Source of the DNA: Leptospira soteropolitanensis
GTDB lineage: Bacteria; Spirochaetota; Leptospiria; Leptospirales; Leptospiraceae
DNA length: 64,000 bases
Direction: 5' to 3'
Assembly (NCBI RefSeq): GCF_026151655.1
Contig: NZ_JAMQPN010000011.1
Location: 1-64,000, forward strand
A program made the position numbers and the translations under genes. Shown piece by piece: positions 33,496 to 41,930 of the stretch (position 1 is the first letter of the stretch; each line of letters begins with the position of its first letter). Below the pieces are notes generated by a model. It made no database searches and was not told where the DNA came from. It was given only the letters and a program-made list of their open reading frames with translations.

Positions 33496-35397
33496 ATGAT
33501 CCCAAATTACGAAAATCTCTACCAAGCATTGGCCCATGTCGCAGAAACTCTCCCTAAAAAAGTTTCCTTTCGGAAGAGAAAATCGGCCACAGAATTCCCT
33601 GGGATCAGTTTTGAGGATTTGAAACTGTTTGTCGACCACTTGACTTTGGGTTTTATCGATTTGGGAGTTGAGGTAGGGGATCGAATCGGTTTTTTTTGTG
33701 ATGCCAGTGTCAATTGGCTAAGAACTGATCTTTCCATTCTTACGTCTGGAGCAGTTGTGGTTCCTCGGGGAACCGATATAGTTCGAGAAGAAATCCTCTA
33801 TATTCTAAACCATTCTGAAGCAAAATACTTGGTAGTTCAAAAACCAAAAGATAAAAAGCGCATTGATGATTTGTTAGGTGATCTACCTCATTTAAAACAA
33901 ACTTTTATATTAGAAACTGACCAAGGTGATTTATATACGGGGGAGAATTCAATACTTTCGATTGCCGAGCGAGGAAAAGAAAGATGGAATCAAGATGGTA
34001 AAAAGTCTTTAGAAACAAGAATGAGTCAAACTGATCCTGATGCACTTGCCACTCTCATTTACACTTCAGGAACTACAGGAAATCCTAAAGGTGTGATGTT
34101 GTCCCAAAAAGGATGGATCACTGCCATTAGAAATACCATTTCTCGATTGGATATGAATGCCAATGACAACGCCGTTAGTTTACTTCCTCCTTGGCATGCA
34201 TTTGAAAGAGCCATTGAATATGCTGGAATTTTTCTCGGGATTGATTTTTTAGTTTCGAATATGTCATCCTTAAAAGATGACCTTCGTGATTTTCGTCCTA
34301 CAATATTTCCCTCTGTTCCACGCATTTGGGAATCAGTTTACAATGGAATCATTTCTAAAGTTGCTAAAGAAGGTGGGTTTAAAGAAAAACTCTTCCATTT
34401 CTTTTTAAAAGTCGGATCAAAATGGGCACATTATTATGCTATGTGTTTTGGATTCGAATTTGAAATTCGAAAACCAAATATCTTTATTTCTCTTTTAAAA
34501 AGAACCTATGGTTTGTTAGTTTTAACTCTAATTTCACCATTTAAGTTACTCAGTGTGAAAATTTTCTCTGCCATTCATAAAGCACTAGGTGGAAAAATTA
34601 GAATTTGTATTTCTGCTGGTTCTGCGTTGCCAAGTGTAGTTGATGAATTTTTATCTGCGATTGGCTTAAAAGTTTTAGAAGGATACGGGATGACAGAAAC
34701 ATCTGCAGTAGTTTCCATCCGGTCAAATTCGAAACCAACCAAAGGTACTGTTGGAGTTCCAATTGATGGCTATCAAATTCGATTGAAAGATGATATGGGG
34801 AAAACCGTAACGAAAGCTGGTGCAAAAGGAACCCTTTGGATCAAATCAAAACAAATTTTGAAAGGTTATTATAAACGTCCTGAACTGAATCAAGTTGTCT
34901 TTGATACAGATGGTTTTTTTGATACTGGGGACCTTATGTATATTTCTCATCGAAATGAATTGATTTTTGCAGGTAGGTCCAAAGATACAATTGCGCTGAT
35001 CGGTGGAGAAAATGTAGAGCCGATCCCAATCGAAGACAAACTTCTTACATCTGCATTCATTGACCAAGTAATGGTTGTGGGTCATGATAAAAAAACACTT
35101 GGTGCCCTGATCGTGCCTAACTTCGAAGCAGTTGAAGCAAAAATTCCAGGAATTTCCAAGGAAAAAGCAGGGGAATGGAATCTCCATCCCAAGGTTCGCG
35201 AATTATACCGAGCCGAAATAGCACGCATTATTTCACGCGAAAACGGATTCAAAGGATTCGAGATGATACCAGCTAATAATTTTTATGTGGTTCCTCGCCC
35301 CTTTGATCCCGATCTCGAAATGACACGAACTTTAAAAATGAAGAGAAATGTCATTTCGGATGTATTCTCAAAACAAATTGAAGGAATTTACCAATGA
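33496..35397 (+). CDS. Long-chain acyl-CoA synthetase (AMP-binding)
   Basis: A 633-residue adenylate-forming ligase. Motifs in order: the AMP-binding P-loop TLIYTSGTTGNPKGVMLS (about residues 186-203), LLPPWHAFERAIEY (about 230), SAGSALPSVVDEF, LEGYGMTETSAVVS, DTGDLM and AGRSKDTIALIGGENVEP. It activates fatty acids to acyl-CoA with ATP, the entry step of beta-oxidation and lipid synthesis. The length and the internal insertion fit the FadD15-like long-chain group. I chose the ATG at 33496, where the AMP-ligase N-terminus (YENLYQAL) begins. The acyl-CoA dehydrogenase start overlaps its stop by 4 nt. Confidence 0.93.
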   Translation: MIPNYENLYQALAHVAETLPKKVSFRKRKSATEFPGISFEDLKLFVDHLTLGFIDLGVEVGDRIGFFCDASVNWLRTDLSILTSGAVVVPRGTDIVREEILYILNHSEAKYLVVQKPKDKKRIDDLLGDLPHLKQTFILETDQGDLYTGENSILSIAERGKERWNQDGKKSLETRMSQTDPDALATLIYTSGTTGNPKGVMLSQKGWITAIRNTISRLDMNANDNAVSLLPPWHAFERAIEYAGIFLGIDFLVSNMSSLKDDLRDFRPTIFPSVPRIWESVYNGIISKVAKEGGFKEKLFHFFLKVGSKWAHYYAMCFGFEFEIRKPNIFISLLKRTYGLLVLTLISPFKLLSVKIFSAIHKALGGKIRICISAGSALPSVVDEFLSAIGLKVLEGYGMTETSAVVSIRSNSKPTKGTVGVPIDGYQIRLKDDMGKTVTKAGAKGTLWIKSKQILKGYYKRPELNQVVFDTDGFFDTGDLMYISHRNELIFAGRSKDTIALIGGENVEPIPIEDKLLTSAFIDQVMVVGHDKKTLGALIVPNFEAVEAKIPGISKEKAGEWNLHPKVRELYRAEIARIISRENGFKGFEMIPANNFYVVPRPFDPDLEMTRTLKMKRNVISDVFSKQIEGIYQ

Positions 35398-36968
35398 TAC
35401 ACCCAAAACTGAATCCATATCTGAATGAAGAGGAAAGAAGTTTTTACAATACCGTTTTCCAATTCTCTGAAGAAAAAGTTTTCCCTTCTGCAGAGGAAAG
35501 AGATGAAAAAGAAATTTGGTCAAACGAATTATGGAAGGAGTTTAGTAAAGCTGGTTTAACTGGACTTACGATTCCCTCTGAATATGGCGGCGAAGGTGCC
35601 AGTTGTTTATTATGTTCGATTGCTACCGATGCATTCGCATCCGGTTCGTTAGATGGCGGAATGGGGCTTTCTTGGGTTGCCCATCTAGTAATAGGTACAA
35701 TGCCAATTATTTTTCAGGGAACAAGTGAACAAAAATCAAAATACCTTCCGAAACTTGCTACCGGAGAATGGATGGCTGGATTTGCCTTAACAGAACCTGC
35801 TTCTGGTTCTGATGCGGCTTCTCTTTTAACCAAAGCAGAAGAAGTTGATGGCGGTTGGAAATTGAATGGAACGAAAATGTACATCACCAATGGTCCCGTA
35901 GGACAAGTGTTTGTGGTCATGGCTAGAACTTCAGAAAAAGGAAGAGGGCCTATGGGAATTTCAGCTTTCATTGTAGAAAGTAATACTCCTGGGTTTAAAG
36001 TGAGTAAGGTTCTGAAAAAATTAGGACACCATACTTCAATGACCGCTGAACTTGTATTTGAGGATATGTTCATTCCTAAAGAAAATCTTCTTGGCCCTTT
36101 AAATACTGGGTTTATGAGAATCGGTAAAGAGACTTTGGAATGGGAAAGAACTGTCTTTGTGGCTGGTCTTGCAGGAGCAATGGAGTTTTGTTTTCGGAAA
36201 GGACTTCGTTATGCGAACGAAAGAGTTCAGTTTGGAAAACCGATTTCTAGTTTTTATGGAATGCGAGATATTTTAGTTCGTAACTGGGTCTACATTCAGG
36301 CAGCAAGGAGATTGATTTATTGGGTAGCAGAACGAAAAGATAGAGGAGTTCCTTCTCCTTTGGAAAGCAGTTTGGGAAAACTCATCACATCCGAAATTGC
36401 AGAGGATGTGGCAAGGGACTCTGTACAATTGTTTGGTGGCTATGGATATATGAAAGAATATTCCGTAGAACGTTTTTATAGAGATGTCAAGTTAGGAACC
36501 ATTGGCGGTGGAACTAGTGAAATTCAACGGTCTATTATTTCTTCTTTATATTCGGGGAAAGAAAAATTCCAAAAAGAATTTGCTAGATTGGAAAAGGAGT
36601 CAAATCTAACAGACAAAATACAGAATGTACTTTTTGACATAATAATTGTTATGGATGCAGAACCAAATCGCAAAAAACAACAATCAATCGAATTTGCTTT
36701 TGCTGATGTTTTGTCCATTTTTGTAATTCTTTCTCTTTCTGAAATTGATACACATAAATCTACAGAACACTATTCTTTAGAGGAAAAATTAGTGGATCGA
36801 AACTTACTTTCGTATTATCTTATTGGGAAATATCTTATGTCCTTCAGTAGACTATCAAACTATGTTCCTTCGGAGCTGACTCAATTGTGGAATCATTATT
36901 CACAATTAGGGAAAACGATTGAAGATACTGTGCATGGACGATTTCAATCTTTGCAGGAACTTTTATAA
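35394..36968 (+). CDS. Acyl-CoA dehydrogenase with C-terminal extension
   Basis: A 524-residue FAD enzyme that oxidises acyl-CoA to trans-2-enoyl-CoA and passes electrons to ETF. Family motifs are IPSEYGGEG, AGFALTEPASGSDAASL (flavin site), LQLFGGYGYMKEY-like VQLFGGYGYMKEYSVERF and TIGGGTSEIQR. The medium-chain catalytic glutamate position (E in YEGT) is glycine here, as in long-chain and isovaleryl enzymes, so the base is probably the Glu in LEWERTVF. The normal domain ends at about residue 390; about 130 further residues are helical and unassigned, as in some very-long-chain enzymes. It is translationally coupled to the acyl-CoA synthetase gene (ATGA). Confidence 0.92.
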   Translation: MIHPKLNPYLNEEERSFYNTVFQFSEEKVFPSAEERDEKEIWSNELWKEFSKAGLTGLTIPSEYGGEGASCLLCSIATDAFASGSLDGGMGLSWVAHLVIGTMPIIFQGTSEQKSKYLPKLATGEWMAGFALTEPASGSDAASLLTKAEEVDGGWKLNGTKMYITNGPVGQVFVVMARTSEKGRGPMGISAFIVESNTPGFKVSKVLKKLGHHTSMTAELVFEDMFIPKENLLGPLNTGFMRIGKETLEWERTVFVAGLAGAMEFCFRKGLRYANERVQFGKPISSFYGMRDILVRNWVYIQAARRLIYWVAERKDRGVPSPLESSLGKLITSEIAEDVARDSVQLFGGYGYMKEYSVERFYRDVKLGTIGGGTSEIQRSIISSLYSGKEKFQKEFARLEKESNLTDKIQNVLFDIIIVMDAEPNRKKQQSIEFAFADVLSIFVILSLSEIDTHKSTEHYSLEEKLVDRNLLSYYLIGKYLMSFSRLSNYVPSELTQLWNHYSQLGKTIEDTVHGRFQSLQELL

Positions 36969-36971
36969 CCG

Positions 36972-38237
36972 ATGAAAGCCGCTGGCCGAATAGCATTCTT
37001 ATATCTGTTATTCGGCTACGTTTGGATTTATTTTTCGGATTATGCGATTTCACTTATATTTCAATCACCTGATGATATTCGAGAAATCCAAAGTGTGAAA
37101 GGATGGGGTTTTGTTACGGTTTCGGCTCTGATTATCTTTGTGCTTTTAGTGCGAGAACTACGTAGACAAAAACTTGTTTTGCTTGAGAAAATCGAATCAG
37201 ATCAACTTTTCCAAGTGATTTTGGAGCGAATCGAAGATGCAGTAATTGTATTCAATTTGGATACATGGAAAATTGATTTTTTAAGCGAACAAGTTTCTCG
37301 TTTGTTTGATATACCTACAAATGAAATCCTTACCTATCCGGAATTATTAATAGAACGTGTCCATGAAACTGATAGGGAGCGGATGACTCAAATATGGATG
37401 AATCAATTACGAGAAAACCATACCGGTTTATTGTATCGGATTCGTTCCTTAGACGGACAAATTAAGTGGGCCTTGGAGCATAGGCTTTATATTCCAGCGA
37501 GAGAGGGAAGTGCTAACAAAGCTGTAGCAGTCATAACAGATATGACTAGTTATATGGAGAATCAATCCAAACTGGAACGGTCTCTCAGAGAGAACGAAAC
37601 CTTACTTACTGAAGTTCACCATCGAGTCAAAAATAATTTAGCTGTCATCATTTCCTTTTTACAACTTCAAGTATATTCTTCTCCACCAGAAACAGCTGAT
37701 ATTTTGGAACAAAGTATTGTGCGAATTAAGGCGATCGCTCTTGTTCATGAAAAGTTATACAGCAGCAAAAATTTATCGGGTCTTAGTTCAGTCGATTATA
37801 TTACTAGTTTAGTTGAAAATATAAAACTCATGTATATGAGAACTGATATCTCAATTGAATTGGATATACAACAATTGGAATTTAATATTATTGATGCGAT
37901 CCCTATGGGATTAATGATCACTGAGATGCTAACGAATAGTTTTAGGCATGCTTTCGCCAATGGAAAAACTGATGCTTTAATAAAAATTGAATTTATTGTT
38001 ACAGATAAATTCAATTACGAATTAAAATATAGAGATAATGGCGTCGGTTTCCCACCTGGTTTGAATTATCGAAAAGCAGAGTCTATTGGATTATCGGTTA
38101 TTTTTTCATTATGTAGTCAAATGAATGGTCGCGAAGTAGAATGTTCCTCGGCTCCAAACGAAGGAGTATTTTATCACTTTGCTTTTTCACCCAAAAAAGT
38201 TATTCCTAAGGATGATTCAAATGTATCAAAAAGGTAA
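36972..38237 (+). CDS. Sensor histidine kinase (PAS, HisKA_2 type)
   Basis: A 421-residue membrane sensor. Two membrane segments (about residues 7-27 and 45-62) flank a short periplasmic loop. A PAS domain follows at about 80-190 (FQVILERIEDAVIVFNLDTW). The phosphoacceptor is in EVHHRVKNNLAVIISFLQLQ (about 215-234), the HisKA_2 signature, followed by an ATPase with MITEMLTNSFRHAF (N box) and YRDNGVGFPPG (G1 box). No response regulator is adjacent. It lies 3 nt after the acyl-CoA dehydrogenase gene and overlaps the MaoC gene by 17 nt, so it may be cotranscribed with fatty-acid genes. Confidence 0.92.
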   Translation: MKAAGRIAFLYLLFGYVWIYFSDYAISLIFQSPDDIREIQSVKGWGFVTVSALIIFVLLVRELRRQKLVLLEKIESDQLFQVILERIEDAVIVFNLDTWKIDFLSEQVSRLFDIPTNEILTYPELLIERVHETDRERMTQIWMNQLRENHTGLLYRIRSLDGQIKWALEHRLYIPAREGSANKAVAVITDMTSYMENQSKLERSLRENETLLTEVHHRVKNNLAVIISFLQLQVYSSPPETADILEQSIVRIKAIALVHEKLYSSKNLSGLSSVDYITSLVENIKLMYMRTDISIELDIQQLEFNIIDAIPMGLMITEMLTNSFRHAFANGKTDALIKIEFIVTDKFNYELKYRDNGVGFPPGLNYRKAESIGLSVIFSLCSQMNGREVECSSAPNEGVFYHFAFSPKKVIPKDDSNVSKR

Positions 38238-38643
38238 AAGTTTTTTAGAAATCCAAGTCGGTGATTCTGCTTCTTTTACGAAAACCATTACGGAAACAGA
38301 TGTGTATTTATTTGCGGGTATTAGTGGTGATTTTAACCCACTCCATGTAGATGAAGAATATGCAAAGACAACAACTTTTGGAACAAGAATTGCTCATGGA
38401 GGTCTTGCTGCTTCCCTATTAGCACCTGTACTTGGAATGAAACTTCCCGGACTTGGAACTGTTGCTTTAGAAACGACAACAAAGTTTCGTAAGCCTGTTT
38501 ATTTTGGAGATACGATCACTTGTTATGTGGAAGTTGTAGAAAAAGTAGAAAGATTAAAAGCAGTGAAGATGAAAATCATTTGGACAAATCAAAAATCGGA
38601 AGTGGTCAGTAAGGGAGAGACTCTTGTCATTCCTCCCGGCTAA
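38221..38643 (+). CDS. MaoC-like (R)-enoyl-CoA hydratase
   Basis: A 140-residue hot-dog-fold hydratase. The catalytic hydratase-2 motif is present: FAGISGDFNPLHVDEEYAKT (Asp and His at about residues 36 and 41), then RIAHGGLAASL. PhaJ-type enzymes hydrate trans-2-enoyl-CoA to (R)-3-hydroxyacyl-CoA. I chose the ATG at 38221 because AAGGA lies 8 nt upstream. The start lies inside the kinase gene (17-nt overlap). The 3' end overlaps the convergent acidic-protein gene by 17 nt. Confidence 0.9.
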   Translation: MYQKGKSFLEIQVGDSASFTKTITETDVYLFAGISGDFNPLHVDEEYAKTTTFGTRIAHGGLAASLLAPVLGMKLPGLGTVALETTTKFRKPVYFGDTITCYVEVVEKVERLKAVKMKIIWTNQKSEVVSKGETLVIPPG

Positions 38644-38992
38644 GAAATTGGCCTAAAAGACCGATCTCATCTTCTACATATTCTCGGATTTCTTCCAGTT
38701 CATCAACATCCAGAATTTCTTCCAAGATTTCCTCTCCGGTTTCGTCTTGGCTAATTCTCATGACGATATACCCAGGGACATCGGAATCTGGATCGTCCAT
38801 TTCCACATTGACAAATTGGAATTCTTGTTCTGTCGCAGGTAAAAAAACAAGGTAATCATTTCCCATTTGAGAAAATGAATAAAATACCTCCCATTGGTAG
38901 CTATTGCCTCTTTCATCGACAAGATCAATTTCTTCAGTGACTCTGCTCGGAAGAAAATCATCAGCTTGGAATCCTAGATCGTTCATATCCAT
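38627..38992 (-). CDS. Acidic DUF1292-like protein
   Basis: A 121-residue, strongly acidic protein. The first part, EIDLVDERGNSYQWEVFYSF followed by DYLVFLPA, resembles DUF1292 proteins; the tail is a Glu/Asp-rich helix (EEILEEILDVDELEEIREYV). Function is unknown for the family. Its start overlaps the stop of the HNH gene by one nucleotide, so the two form an operon, and its 3' end overlaps the convergent MaoC gene. Confidence 0.7.
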   Translation of the reverse strand: MDMNDLGFQADDFLPSRVTEEIDLVDERGNSYQWEVFYSFSQMGNDYLVFLPATEQEFQFVNVEMDDPDSDVPGYIVMRISQDETGEEILEEILDVDELEEIREYVEDEIGLLGQFLSREE

Positions 38993-39285
38993 TAGGAAAA
39001 GAACTCTTTTTCAAAGGGAAGACTGTGTTTCTTTTTAAAATTACACTCTTTGCAAGCTGGCACTAAATTGGCTTTTACTGACTTGCCACCCCGGATAAGA
39101 GGTATTAGGTGGTCCATTGTTAACTCTTCCACTTTGAATTTTTTTCCGCAGTAGTGGCAAAGTCCAGAAGAACGTTTGTTCTTCCACCACGCACTGTTTT
39201 TGAGATCTTTTGCTTTCCTTCTTTCCCGCGCGATTTCTTCATCTGTCACATCGGAAAAAAATGAATCGGAGGGTGATTCCGTCAT
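38992..39285 (-). CDS. HNH endonuclease domain protein
   Basis: A 97-residue protein consisting of one HNH domain. Zinc-binding CHYCGKKF and ACKECNFKK pairs surround the catalytic MDHLIPLIRGGK, with the HNH order H-(N)-H seen as DHLIP, ANLVPAC and KKKH. Stand-alone HNH proteins of this size may nick or cut DNA, but the substrate is unknown. No methyltransferase or phage genes are near. The acidic DUF1292-like gene follows with a one-base overlap. Confidence 0.88.
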   Translation of the reverse strand: MTESPSDSFFSDVTDEEIARERRKAKDLKNSAWWKNKRSSGLCHYCGKKFKVEELTMDHLIPLIRGGKSVKANLVPACKECNFKKKHSLPFEKEFFS

Positions 39286-39334
39286 AGTTTAAAAAAATCT
39301 GTTTTTTTCTGTTCGTCAAGAAAAAGATGTAGGA

Positions 39335-40447
39335 ATGGGTAGATTGGTTTATTTGGACAATTTGCGATCCTTTGCACTTTTGCTCGGAATTGTGTTTCAT
39401 GCTGCTATTGTTTATGCATCAGACATTAAATACGCCATTCAGGATGAGAAAAGAAGTGAGATTCTTTCCTATTTTTGTTATTGGATTCATTGTTACCGGA
39501 TGCCCATGTTTTACATGATATCTGGTTTTTTTTCTGCGATGGTATGGACTAAAAAAGGTCGGGCTTTTTATTTAGAGGCTAGGTTCAAACGAGTTTTAAT
39601 TCCAACAATGTTTGGACTTATTTTTCTTGCCCCCATCCAATATTATCTTACCGAACGTATAAATAATCCAGGTTTAGACTTTCTGCCTTTTTTGGAATTT
39701 TTTTTCACAAAGGATCATTTCCAACATTCTCATATTTGGTTTCTTGTGGATTTGTTTTTTTTTAGTATCCTTTATTCTCTGATTCCTAAAGCTATTTTTA
39801 CTGCAAAAATTTGGAATCATATACCGAAAGGTATTTTCCGGTATATAACTCTTGTTATTTTTTGTTTTCTATTTGTATATCTTTTTCATACACAAATTCC
39901 GAAAGGAGAATCCTATTATGGTGTTTTTAAACTTACTTTCGTATTTCAGTTTTCCTTTTTTTTAGCAGGAGTGTTTTGTTTTCATTGGCAGAATATTCTT
40001 TTTCCCAAAAATAATTCGACCGTTAAGATAATCGCCATATTAGTTTGGGCTATCCTTGTGTTTTTGATTTTTAAAGAATTAGAAATTGATGATCCACTTT
40101 GGATTAATTTTCAATATGCCAATCTTTGGAATAGAACCTTACATATATTTTTATGGGTGATAGCTCCCTTTTTATGGACAAGTTTTCTAGTATATATTTT
40201 TCAAACTTTTGGAAATAAAGACGGAAGGTTAGGGTTTTACTTGATAGAGGCTAGTCTTCCGATTTATTTGCTCCACCATCCTATGTCTTTAGTGTATGCT
40301 TATTGGGTAAGAGAGATGCCGTGGGGAATATGGGTAAAATTTATTTCCCATATTCTTGTGGTATTAGGTGTTAGCTTTTTCTTTTATGAATTTTTAATCC
40401 GAAAGATGAAACCTCTTCGGTTTCTCTTCGGATTAAAGAGTAAATAA
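39335..40447 (+). CDS. Acyltransferase family 3 membrane protein
   Basis: A 370-residue integral membrane acyltransferase with about ten hydrophobic segments. The family signature begins at residue 4: LVYLDNLRSFALLLGIVFHA, including the conserved histidine, followed by MPMFYMISGFFSAM. Members O-acetylate or acylate surface sugars and other envelope molecules. A strong hairpin (40393-40437) lies in the last codons. The gene is convergent with the amine oxidase gene, separated by 2 nt. Confidence 0.88.
   Translation: MGRLVYLDNLRSFALLLGIVFHAAIVYASDIKYAIQDEKRSEILSYFCYWIHCYRMPMFYMISGFFSAMVWTKKGRAFYLEARFKRVLIPTMFGLIFLAPIQYYLTERINNPGLDFLPFLEFFFTKDHFQHSHIWFLVDLFFFSILYSLIPKAIFTAKIWNHIPKGIFRYITLVIFCFLFVYLFHTQIPKGESYYGVFKLTFVFQFSFFLAGVFCFHWQNILFPKNNSTVKIIAILVWAILVFLIFKELEIDDPLWINFQYANLWNRTLHIFLWVIAPFLWTSFLVYIFQTFGNKDGRLGFYLIEASLPIYLLHHPMSLVYAYWVREMPWGIWVKFISHILVVLGVSFFFYEFLIRKMKPLRFLFGLKSK
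40393..40437. terminator. Long hairpin at the 3' end of convergent genes
   Basis: TTTAATCCGAA (40393-40403) pairs with TTCGGATTAAA (40427-40437), and inside it GAAACC pairs with GGTTTC around a 5-nt loop; in all about 19 bp with two bulged bases. It lies in the last codons of the acyltransferase gene and 13 nt beyond the stop of the convergent amine oxidase gene. No T-run follows on either strand, so it may act as a bidirectional mRNA end or stability element. Confidence 0.5.
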
Positions 40448-40449
40448 GT

Positions 40450-41826
40450 TTATGTTTTGCTAACGGCTTGGATGGCAGAGGCAACGGCAGAATCCATACT
40501 ACCTGTATGAAACGCTAAATGTTCTCCAGCAAAAAAAACTCTTTCAAAAGGCTCTGCCCAGACATCTTTTATACCAAAACTTCCAGGAGGAAACAAGGAA
40601 ACAAATCCTGACCTTCCAGTGGTTTTCTGGAAACTATGAAAGAAAAATGGGGACTCTAAGACTAACTCCATGTCTCCCAATTCTTCCAAAGAAGATGTCA
40701 TCAAATTCTTTTTCTGACGATCACTTCCCTTTTCAAATAAAGAGGCGCGATCTCCAGTGGAAATGGAGGTAATGGCTGTTATGTTTGGACCAATGGCAGC
40801 TTCGGAAACATAAAAAGTTTCCGCCGCGGTGTTGGTTGACAGAAAGAAATTTGAAAGAGATAATTTTGGTTTCACAAAACTTAAGTTTTTTGAAATTTTC
40901 CCCGTCTGCATCCGTAATCCAGAGTATATTAAATCTTTTGGAAGTCCAGGTGTCCATTTGATATCAAGAACTGCTGCAGCAGGAAGCGCACAAACAATCA
41001 AACTACCTTTTAAGGTTCTTCCAGAGGACAAATCTACTGTGACCTGATTTTTTTGTTGTGAAACTTTAGTAACTGTTTCGCCTAAAAGAATATCCTGGTT
41101 TTTTAAGAGATTTGCTAGTTCTTTAATAATTCTTTCTGCTCCTCCTCTTACTTGAAATTTCGGTTTCAACGCTGATTGTAACGCGGAAAGATCATCTAAT
41201 ACTGATTCGCTGGAAATTTGATTTAGGTCAGCACCAAGAATCACTCGGTAGAGATCGTTCATGGAACGAATTTCTTCCTCTGTTAATCCTTGGTATCTTG
41301 CATAAGAAGAAAAATTGATTTTGTCTAAACCTTGTTTTTGCGTACTGCCTAAAGACTTATGGAGATCGATAACTTTATCTAAAGTTTCTATTGAGCTTTT
41401 CGATATTTTTAATAAATCGCTATTTGATTTTTGTATCGAAAAACGATCTGAAATATTGGTGGTTACCAAATCCAAGTTTAGTTGTTTTACCAAACTTTTA
41501 ATATCAGATTGGCCGTCGCCAATCCACTCACCACCTAGATCTTGTATGATTCCTAGGTCTGGATTTTCATAAGTAGCGATGCGACCACCCAATCTATCGC
41601 CGCGCTCAATGATGGTAACATCATATCCCGTTTGTTTTAATAAATAGGCTGAATAGAGTCCCGAAAGGCCTCCACCTAAAACAATAGCTTTTTTCCCGGC
41701 ACTAGACTTGGGTTTGGTTTCAGCGATCGTAGTGGTTGTGGTTTGTCCAAATGACTTTTTAGGGAGGATCAAACCTGCTCCCAAGGTAACAGCACTTATC
41801 TTTTGTAGGAAACGTTTTCGATTCAT
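40450..41826 (-). CDS. FAD-dependent amine oxidase family protein, exported
   Basis: A 458-residue flavoprotein. The N-terminus MNRKRFLQKISAVTLGAGL resembles a Tat signal with KR instead of RR, so export of the folded flavoprotein is likely but not certain. The FAD-binding motif AIVLGGGLSGLYSAYLLKQ lies at about residues 48-66, followed by IIERGDRLGGRI and DLGGEWIGDGQ. The closing FAD motif is FFAGEHLAFHTGSMDSAVAS. The family includes monoamine, polyamine and amino-acid oxidases; the substrate is unknown. Confidence 0.88.
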   Translation of the reverse strand: MNRKRFLQKISAVTLGAGLILPKKSFGQTTTTTIAETKPKSSAGKKAIVLGGGLSGLYSAYLLKQTGYDVTIIERGDRLGGRIATYENPDLGIIQDLGGEWIGDGQSDIKSLVKQLNLDLVTTNISDRFSIQKSNSDLLKISKSSIETLDKVIDLHKSLGSTQKQGLDKINFSSYARYQGLTEEEIRSMNDLYRVILGADLNQISSESVLDDLSALQSALKPKFQVRGGAERIIKELANLLKNQDILLGETVTKVSQQKNQVTVDLSSGRTLKGSLIVCALPAAAVLDIKWTPGLPKDLIYSGLRMQTGKISKNLSFVKPKLSLSNFFLSTNTAAETFYVSEAAIGPNITAITSISTGDRASLFEKGSDRQKKNLMTSSLEELGDMELVLESPFFFHSFQKTTGRSGFVSLFPPGSFGIKDVWAEPFERVFFAGEHLAFHTGSMDSAVASAIQAVSKT

Positions 41827-41930
41827 AGAACTTTCCCCAATTTTAACAATGGAAACAAAAAAGGCTAGAAAAATTAGAAAAATACAATCTGATTACTTTG
41901 TCTTTTTAAGCGAATTGGAGATTGCGACCT

